DNA of 64,000 nucleotides, taken from assembly GCA_963825305.1 (NCBI GenBank), contig CAWGTA010000012.1, positions 248,001 to 312,000 of the forward strand, written 5' to 3'. Positions 57,732-64,000 of the stretch are shown here, piece by piece. Within the stretch, counting starts at the first letter, position 1. Every line of letters starts with the position of its first letter. The translations under genes and the position numbers were made by a program. The DNA is from PSRJ01 sp963825305. Lineage in GTDB: Bacteria; Acidobacteriota; Terriglobia; Bryobacterales; Bryobacteraceae. Under the pieces are notes generated by a model, which saw nothing but the letters and a program-made list of their open reading frames with translations, searched no databases and had not been told where the DNA came from.

Positions 57732-59157
57732 TCATCGGGTGCTTTTGACCCCGACGACGGAGGGCGCGATCCAGCGCCGCCTCACTTCCGCCCGAAAGCT
57801 TTTCAGACTGGCGATATTCCCCGGAACCGCGTGATAGTTGAAGTAGCCCTGTACGACGCTCCTCAACCATTTCCCCAGGTCCGCCACCGAGTCGTGCCAG
57901 CGGTGTCGAAGCTCCTCCTTCAGCTCTTTCAGCTTGGCGAGAAGTCGCTTCCGCATGGTCTTGCGCAGCACAAGGAACTTGCCGGACCTCCTCGCTTGTC
58001 CACAGATGTGCGTGAACCCGAGAAAGTCAAACGTCTCCGGCTTGCCCTCGCCACGCCGCTTTCGGCTCGCGGCCGCGAAACGCCCGAACTCGATCAGGCG
58101 CGTCTTGTCCGGATGCAGCTCCAACCCGAACTGTTGCAGACGTTCCCGCCATTCCTGGAGAAACCGCTCCGCATCGCCGCGAAATTGGAATCCCAACACA
58201 CTGTCGTCCGCATACCGAACCACGATGACTTCTCCCGCGACTCGCTGCTTCCGCCAGTGCTGTACCCAGAGATCGTAGACGTAATGCAGGTAGATGTTGG
58301 CAAGCAACGGCGATACGACCGCTCCTTGCGGCGTCCCCACCTCCGTCTTCGACCACTGCCCCTCTTCCGATACTCCTGCCCTCAGCCATTTCCGGATGAG
58401 GCGAAGAATCCGTCGATCCGCGATTCGGTGCTGGAGGAACTTCATCATCCATTCGTGTGAGATGGACCCAAAGAAGTCACGAATGTCGGCATCCAACACC
58501 CAGCTCACTTTCTTCCGCATGATCCCGACCCACAACGCGTCCAGCGCATCGTGCTGGCTTCGTCTGGGCCGGAACCCGTAGGAGAACCCTTTGAAGTCCT
58601 CTTCGTAAATTTGGTTGAGGACCCTGACCACCGCATGCTGGACGATCTTGTCCTCCAGGGCAGCGACGCCCAAGGGACGTTGTCGCCCATCTGCTTTGGG
58701 GATGTAGGCTCTCTTGGAAGGTTGCACTCGATACGTCCCTCGATGCACTTGGCTATGCAGATCAGCCAACCGCTTGTCGAGATTCGTCTCATACTCTTTC
58801 CACGTCATCCCATCTACTCCGGGTGCCGCTTCTCGCTTCAGCGCGTAAAAGCTGCCCTCTAATAGAGGAATGGAAACGTGGTGAAGTAGCGCAGTGAACT
58901 GTAACCGTTTATCGTTCCTTGCTCTTTGTCGCACATCGCGCAGGCCGCTCAACATCTCCCCAGCTCTGAGTCTGGGTCGTGGTCGTCTGCTCGATGTTCT
59001 CCTTGGCCGGTCGCCTTCCCTCCGTGTCTTCCGCCGCCGATCTTCCGTCTTTGTTCAGACTCTTCGCAGGTACTACGCGACCGTCCGACTCCCCGCCAAC
59101 GTTCATGCTGGACTTCTGGTTCATTCGCCTTCTCCAGCCGGCCGCCGCATACTTCAC
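57732..59157 (-). CDS. group II intron-encoded reverse transcriptase/maturase (frameshift near 58965)
   Basis: The protein is a reverse transcriptase with a maturase part that helps the intron splice and move. The RT blocks are clear: GVDGMTWKEYE, YGFRPRRSQHDALDALW, TPQGAVVSPLLANIYLHYVY and the catalytic VVRYADDSVLG. The maturase domain X has TFDFLGFTH and WLRSVVQGYFNYHAVPG. The N-terminal segment MNQKSSMNVGGESDG is in another frame from the RT part; the shift is near 58965, at GATGTTGAGC. An intact protein needs one base change. Without it the intron would be unable to move alone. No endonuclease domain is seen, as in class C elements. Confidence 0.85.
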
Positions 59158-59633
59158 TTCTCGGGCGCTGACAGGGCCTCCCGGTTCTCGCGCGCGGAGT
59201 TTTCATGCATGCCAGGGGTCTCAGACTGCGCAGAGTCCGGTCGATGCTAGCGATTTCGCATCCACCGGTGTTGCCTTCCGCATGGTGAACTGCGTCGGCA
59301 CTCTGATTCGAGAACATTTCGCGGCTCGATGGCTGGCCTACATGTGCCCCTGTCAACGCTTCACGTGCAGCCTCGCGACTGCCCGCGCATGACTCGGGGT
59401 CAGGATGGCTCGCTACGCCTTACCTGTACGACTCTTTCATTCACGACTCCACGCCGGTTTATCCCGGCGCACTCAGCACCCTGCCAGGCGCCGGAAGCAG
59501 CGCCGTCCCACGTCGTCAGGTCTCCGCGTTTGGTTCCGACCCGAAAATGGCTCACAACTGACGCAAAGCGCATGGGCAGCCCGGACTCTGATTGAAGCGG
59601 CACTCAAGCTCGAGCGCTTCGCCGAGTTGGTGC

Positions 59634-61420
59634 TTATAAACCGGCTAGCGTCTTCGCCGCCCCAAGCAGATTGCTGCCTGCCTGAATCAACTGCTCGCGG
59701 TGGCCATTCTCAGAGCCGTCGAGCACATCCTTCATCTGCTGTACGAGCGCGTCGCGCTGAGATGTGAGCTGCTGGATCTGGCGCTCCGTCGAGAGGTACG
59801 TCGAGTCGTCGGCCTCGATAGCGTTCGTCGAGGCAACGATCAGCGAGTGGGCGAAATCACCGTACGGCGCGTTCAACTGCTTGTAGACGTCGCCCAGCTC
59901 TTTGAGAGACTGGCCGTTGCCGCCCTTTGCCACTGACGGCGCAAGGATCTGCGTGATCACGCGGCCGTTCGGCTGGTAGTCCGGCGTTAAACCCAGCAGC
60001 GCGTTCACGGTCGGGACGATGTCCGTGTGGTCGGTCCAGGTCGAGTCATCGATTCCATCGTTCTGGACACCGGGGCCCACCATCCCGAGCCAGGTCTGGC
60101 CGATGTCGTTCGAGTAGTCGCCATGGATCCAGGCGAAGCCGTCGTTGAGGCAGCCTTGGCTCTTGCCGGAGCATGGGCTGAAGGTCTGAAAGTAATAGTC
60201 CGGCTGCGAGAACATCGTGAACGACATCGTTCGCTGCGGATCGGCGTTCACCATGTGCAGCGCCTGCAGCGTCGGACCGGCCACGAGTTAACGCGCGACC
60301 GGCGTCAGGTGTAGGGGGTTGATATACGGATCGAAAGCCTTCAGGTTCGCAACCTTCTTCTCAAAGTCGCGCAGCGTCGGGTTGACAACGACGTTGCCAC
60401 TCCCGTCCACTGCTTGCGGTTGCTGATTGATGTAGAAGCTCGGCGCCGAGTCGAATGAGGTGTCGTAGCCGGTGCTGTCAATCATGCTTCCGAGCAGCCA
60501 AAACATGTTGTAACCCATCTCGCCAAACGAGCGGCCCGTTCGTGCCCACGGGTGGCCACGTGGAGGGCCCCGTCCAGGTAGTCACGCTCTGACCGTTGTT
60601 CGTAACATCGTACTGGCCGTGCAGCGAGAAGCCGCCGGGGGTGTTGTATGTGCAGGGGATCGTGACGCCGTCGCAGTTCTGCGCCTGCTGGCCGGCGAAG
60701 TGGTCGTTCTCGTCCGCCGTGACGATGAAGAGGGTATTGCTCGCGTTGATCCCGTCCGCGTTGAGTCGGTCGAAGAATTTGGCGAACGCGTTGTCGTAAG
60801 CTTTCAGCGCGTCGACATCGCCCTGCTCGCCGGGGCCGTAAGCGCCGCGGCCGGCGTGGTTGTCGTGGACGTCGGAAATGTAAGCGTAGGTCACCGGAAT
60901 GCCGGCCTCCTGCATCTGGGCCACGTAGCCGAGGGTCGTGGCTGCGACATGGAGTCGAAGCCCGGGAATCCGGGCTGGCCAAACGAATCGACGATTGGGT
61001 TCGTGCCGTACACGTCGGTTACGGCCAGCGAGCCGTTGGTGATCGCCGGGTTGACATACTTTGCCCCGAACAGGGCCTGGAAACCCTGATAATGGCCAGG
61101 CTCATCCGGGAGCTGGTCGGCCCTTGCATTGGCGTTGTTGGCGCATATGCTTGACCCGGTCTTCGCGCAATGCACCGCAATGCCGACGAAATCGGTCGTG
61201 GCGAGGTTCATCGCCGCTGAGCCGAACGGCGATTCCTGCGAGTTGAGGCCCTCCAGCCACTCGGGCGAGTTGGCGCCGAAGATAGTCGTCAGATCGCCGG
61301 TATGGTTCACCGGATCTGCGGCGGCCACCCAGACCTCAACACCCGCCGCGTGCGCGAGCAGAACCGGCCTCGGCGCGCGGCGCGGCGGCGCTTGGTTGCG
61401 GCTGGCGGCTTCCCAGGCGG
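59634..61420 (-). pseudogene. alkaline-phosphatase-superfamily-like protein, broken
   Basis: The recovered parts read like a secreted alkaline-phosphatase or phosphodiesterase-type protein: VAAADPVNHTGDLTTIFGAN, YAYISDVHDNHAGRGAYGPG, TLFIVTADENDHFAG and STWTDHTDIVPTVNALLGL. The frame is broken by a missing base near 60930 and an extra base near 60522. An in-frame TAA at 60288-60290 lies inside LTPVAR / LVAGPTLQAL, which no indel explains. The N-terminal part is not found; the sequence upstream becomes the mobile-element gene. It is therefore a true pseudogene. The family name is by pattern only. Confidence 0.65.
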
Positions 61421-61579
61421 ATGCCGCCGGCATCGAATGCCGCGGGCCGTCCGCCGCGCCAGTCGACGGGATTTTCCGCGGCGAAACACGTTGGGGCCGA
61501 GGCTCAGCCGAGCCAATCGGTAGAGATCCCCGCACTCCGCTCTTTCTTTGGGCACCCGGGCCTGAGATGTGCGCAAGCT

Positions 61580-62626
61580 TCATGGGGCGCCACATAATTG
61601 CCCGTCGTGACCAGAAGCGCCCTGCCCGCGTCTTTCAGCGGCAAAGCGCGCAGCAAGTTCAGGGGACCGACAACAAGCAGCGCAATTGCCAAAGGCGTTG
61701 AGCCTTGGACAACCGCAAGCAGTGCAAGCCCGGGCCCTGGTCTTAACCCATTCGGGGAAATCCTCTTTGACAGCTACAATCATGCCTCCGAACCTTCGAA
61801 GACCGTTTTCGTAAGGAAATGGCTTCCTCTTGGCGAACTTTGCTGCGAGGAATGTGGCCGCATATTCCGGTGTGGTGTCAGGGTTTGAAAGCCTAGCTGC
61901 GCCAATCATATCTCGTGCTGTTGCTCGACTGGGCGGCCCGAAATTGGAATTCGGATAACCTTCCGTGATCGCCACCAAGTGGGCCTGCATACAGTCGATG
62001 TCGTGGTCTTCTACCAAAACGCTTTTCCACGGTGCAGCGGGCGGGGTTTGTTTAGTTTCGCTTTCACTCTTTTGCTTCTGTCGCTGTATCGGCGAGCGAG
62101 CTAGCTGCGCAGCATTTTGACAGTTACTACCCGAAGGGTAGCTTTGATGGGGGGAACATTTCGCTCCGGGGTGGGGCGGAGCAATTCGCTCCTTAGTGCG
62201 CATCTTTTCGACCTGCTGCTCGATGAAATCAAAGTCGGGGGCGTAGGCATTTCCTCGCCGGTCTCCAGGCTCACTCAATACCCGCATGAATCCGGCGCGG
62301 AGAAGTCTTCCTCTCGCGCGCTGAAGGGTTTTTTCGTGTCGACCGGTCCCACGGTTCAGGTTGCGCACTCCGTGGGCCTGCTGTCGCGCTGTGCTCTTGT
62401 CCGTTTGCTTCCCGAACAGAATTGTTTGGCGGAGAAAGGATAGGCCAAGCTCACGGTCGCTGGCCTTAAGGTCCGGGTGGCCGAGCAGGAAATCGATTGC
62501 GACCGTTACAAGTTTAAGCCGATGTACCAATTCCGAGTAGGACGGCGCCGCGTCGGTAATCGTGCTGCTTGGCTGTGATGCGCTTTCGTGTACACTTAGG
62601 GCGTACGATTTCAAGACGAACCTCAA
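61580..62626 (-). CDS. winged-helix, zinc-finger mobile-element protein
   Basis: This 348-residue protein is not matched to a named family. Residues about 25-125 read like a winged helix (LKASDRELGLSFLRQT and RHEKTLQRARGRLLRAGFMR); then comes a low-complexity Gln/Lys/Ser stretch; and the C-terminus has two CxxC pairs (CTACG and CAACC) spaced like a small zinc ribbon. Such an arrangement occurs in plasmid or integrative-element replication and transfer proteins. A tandem and inverted TGTGCCAG motif lies 65-111 bases upstream, where a binding site for such a protein would be. The start is uncertain: TTG at 62626 is the first possible one and no ATG is near. Confidence 0.55.
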   Translation of the reverse strand: MRFVLKSYALSVHESASQPSSTITDAAPSYSELVHRLKLVTVAIDFLLGHPDLKASDRELGLSFLRQTILFGKQTDKSTARQQAHGVRNLNRGTGRHEKTLQRARGRLLRAGFMRVLSEPGDRRGNAYAPDFDFIEQQVEKMRTKERIAPPHPGAKCSPHQSYPSGSNCQNAAQLARSPIQRQKQKSESETKQTPPAAPWKSVLVEDHDIDCMQAHLVAITEGYPNSNFGPPSRATARDMIGAARLSNPDTTPEYAATFLAAKFAKRKPFPYENGLRRFGGMIVAVKEDFPEWVKTRARACTACGCPRLNAFGNCAACCRSPELAARFAAERRGQGASGHDGQLCGAP

Positions 62627-62690
62627 GCCGCCGCCCGCCAGCGGCGCCGTTTTAATTTTCCAGGGAAAAGCGGTTTCAGCCGGAATGCAA

Positions 62691-62737
62691 ATTTGTGCCA
62701 GATTTGTGCCAGAGCATTGCTAATCTGGCACATCTGG
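62691..62737. promoter_or_regulatory. iteron-like / operator-like tandem and inverted repeat
   Basis: ATTTGTGCCAG occurs twice head to tail (62691-62701, 62702-62712), followed by a reversed copy, TCTGGCACATCTGG (62724-62737). CCAGATTTGTGCCAGA and TCTGGCACATCTGG form an interrupted palindrome with a 10-base centre. It lies upstream of the winged-helix gene and downstream of the integrase remnant. Confidence 0.55.
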
Positions 62738-62883
62738 ACGATCTGATAAGACGGAAGAACAGTAAGTTACGAGCAATCAACGGCGGTAGGGTACCGATTC
62801 CGTCCCTGGCCACCATTTTCAATAACTTACAGACCACGATTTCCACAATTGGTGGCACTTCGAGTTCAATTGCAACCACGTTT

Positions 62884-63655
62884 TCACTGTACGACCCTCC
62901 CAGTTTCCACATACGACGTCAGCTTTTGGACTGCCCTTCGCTGCGATTCCGGCACCAGTTGCTGGTACACATCCTGGGTCGTACTCGCACGGCTGTGCCG
63001 CATGATTCCCTGGGCATCCTTCACGTAGCGACCGAATGGAACACCAGGTCAGCTGGCGCGTCGGACTTCACAACCCGATACCGCCGGGTCGCATAGCCAG
63101 CACGAACCAAAACCTCCAGTGATTTGAGCCGCTCGATTCTCGCGATGACGTGCGCGTCAACCGGAATCGTCGCGCGGCTTGCCTGTGATTTGGGCTGATC
63201 GATCGCCACGGCTGTACCGCCCCTCGATGGTAATCGAGGTGGTATGGATTTTCCGCCATCTCAGGCCAGCCAGTTCACCGACCCTGAGGGCCGTAAACAC
63301 CGCCATGTAAACCATGGTGGCGTATGACGCCGCGATCGCTTCCAACAGAAGATAAGATTGCTCGATCCGCAGAAACGGTTTGGGACCTCTTGCCCTTCGC
63401 CGCTTCAGACGGACCTTTTCTGCCGGATTGTTGAGCAGCCGACCGTATTCGACGGCGGTTCTCAGCACGGCTGACAGAACGTCCCGGACTTTGTCGACTC
63501 TCTGCAAGATATGGCGTGATCACCTCGTCGGTCAACCCGGCGTCGCCATCGCTTGGCAGCACTCTGTATTCGCTGCGCTCCGATTCCCCAGGCTCGCGAA
63601 TGGCCATTACACGGCTTTCCTTGCGCAGGCCCGGCAGCGAGGCGTCAATCACCAC
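62884..63655 (-). pseudogene. tyrosine recombinase (phage-type integrase) remnant
   Basis: The minus strand contains an integrase core in pieces: VRDVLSAVLRTAVEYGRL, then FTALRVGELAGLRWRKI with the catalytic Arg, QPKSQASRATIPV, and finally the C-terminus IMRHSRASTTQDVYQQLVPE with the His and Tyr. The H-x-x-R box that belongs between the second and last pieces is missing, and the frame changes at about 63505, 63200 and 63025. It is a decayed integrase with an internal deletion. Confidence 0.7.
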
Positions 63656-63730
63656 TGCGACTGGACCCGATTCCGTGAAAGGATCGCGTTGGTGAAGTGA
63701 CGCGATGTATCGGGCAAAAGGGTTAGACTC

Positions 63731-64000
63731 TCAGGGTTCGTGGATGCGTTCCGCCGATCGCGGCAATATGTGCTGGCCGCTGGACGATCCATTAGTCACG
63801 ATCTGAAAGGATGCGTATTCGCCGCGTGCCGCGGAGAGCTTAACCTGGGCATCGCCCCCGGGCGCGTCGGACATTCCAACCCGGTGCAAACTGGGTTCTA
63901 TCCATACGACTGGTCCGTTGGTTGTGTTGGCCATCGCCGACCAGGCTGCTGAAGAGATGATCAATGCTGGGATTAGAGTGTTTCTGATTGAGTTAGATTT
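63731..64000 (-). pseudogene. truncated N-terminus of a secreted DUF4091-like protein (partial)
   Basis: The reading enters from the window edge with NTLIPALIISSAAWSAMA, a signal peptide, and continues VVWIEPSLHRVGMSD and LSAARGEYASFQIVTNG. The latter resembles the start of DUF4091-type proteins, which have ARxEYxSFQ near the N-terminus. Near 63770 the family sequence stops and a short unrelated tail leads to a stop at 63731. The gene is therefore cut about 80 residues in, beside the integrase remnant. The exact start may be outside the window. Confidence 0.55.

Larger units (their letters stand above)
57560..59472 (-). mobile_element. group II intron with maturase/reverse transcriptase
   Basis: The intron runs on the minus strand. 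The likely 5' end is GTGCGCCGGGATAAACCGGC starting at 59472, followed by conserved bacterial domain I sequence. The ORF lies in domain IV, domain V is at 57599-57632, and domain VI ends near 57560 (CTACCGCGAC). Length is about 1.9 kb, usual for bacterial introns with an ORF. The 5' exon carries a hairpin (GGCGCTGCTTCCGGCGCC), in keeping with class C introns, which insert behind hairpins. Ends are inferred from consensus, not from an empty site. Confidence 0.8.

Noticed and set aside
57732..58955. The reverse transcriptase as part of a diversity-generating retroelement or retron
   Set aside because: Domain V, a maturase domain and intron-type ends are present, and no template/variable repeat pair was found.
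62676..62912. A small open frame of 78 codons on the minus strand between the integrase remnant and the winged-helix gene
   Set aside because: It runs across the iteron-like repeats, has no ribosome-binding site and resembles no family.
57300..64000. A prophage
   Set aside because: Only an integrase remnant and one possible replication gene are present; no capsid, terminase, tail or lysis gene is seen.
1..64000. tRNA, rRNA and riboswitches
   Set aside because: No cloverleaf, rRNA core sequence or known riboswitch core was recognised by eye, including upstream of the B12 gene, where a cobalamin riboswitch might have been expected.

Overview
The window looks like chromosomal DNA of an Acidobacteriota bacterium, most likely of the Solibacter/Bryobacter kind. 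This is an inference from content: an Oar-like TonB-dependent receptor with a carboxypeptidase-regulatory N-terminus, a Ser/Thr kinase joined to a PD40-type propeller, a cytochrome c fused to a copper-monooxygenase-like domain, a secreted quinoprotein dehydrogenase, a Reg_prop hybrid kinase, and GC-rich dispersed palindromes between genes. No rRNA, tRNA or CRISPR array was recognised.

Layout. 0-7.3 kb: secreted oxidative enzymes (NHL-like protein end, diheme cytochrome, PQQ dehydrogenase, MmgE/PrpD protein, cupin, cytochrome/Cu-monooxygenase-like protein). 7.4-16.6 kb (minus strand): a four-gene RND efflux operon (adaptor, two permeases, outer-membrane channel). 16.8-28 kb (minus): a compact chemosensory operon in the order soluble double-module MCP, triple-CheW scaffold, CheB, HEAT protein, CheR, CheY, STAS-CheY, CheA, then a receiver/Hpt fragment. 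28.2-33.3 kb: a MEDS-PAS sensor with a LuxR remnant, and divergently a three-gene plus-strand operon of hybrid histidine kinase, ABM-PAS protein and B12-binding protein with a CarH-type W-x9-EH cap. 33.3-40 kb: patatin-like lipase, adenylate kinase, glycogen phosphorylase, ABC-F ATPase. 40-54 kb: TonB receptor, secreted hypothetical, metallo-beta-lactamase-fold protein, alpha/beta hydrolase, Ser/Thr kinase, small secreted protein, Reg_prop hybrid kinase. 54.4-56.3 kb: a DyP peroxidase with a C-terminal encapsulin-targeting tail, overlapping an encapsulin shell gene. 56.4-57.3 kb: a GH16 glucanase. 57.3-64 kb: a graveyard-like accessory region with an IS1380-type remnant, a group II intron, a broken phosphatase-like gene, a winged-helix mobile-element gene with an iteron-like site, an integrase remnant and a truncated secreted-protein gene.

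Two window-wide patterns matter when reading the annotation. First, about twenty single-base indels break otherwise well conserved genes, often at short homopolymers. Removing or adding one base restores the family sequence, so I treat most of these genes as functional with consensus errors; the 17-28 kb chemosensory operon has none. Second, at least three families of palindromic repeats recur between genes, several touching or overlapping stop codons, which suggests a terminator or mRNA-end role.

The most interesting parts are the hybrid kinase / haem-monooxygenase-like PAS / B12-cap operon, which has no DNA-binding domain; the chemosensory operon with its HEAT component, STAS-CheY fusion with an internal start, and CheW scaffold with an inserted helical domain; and the DyP-encapsulin nanocompartment.
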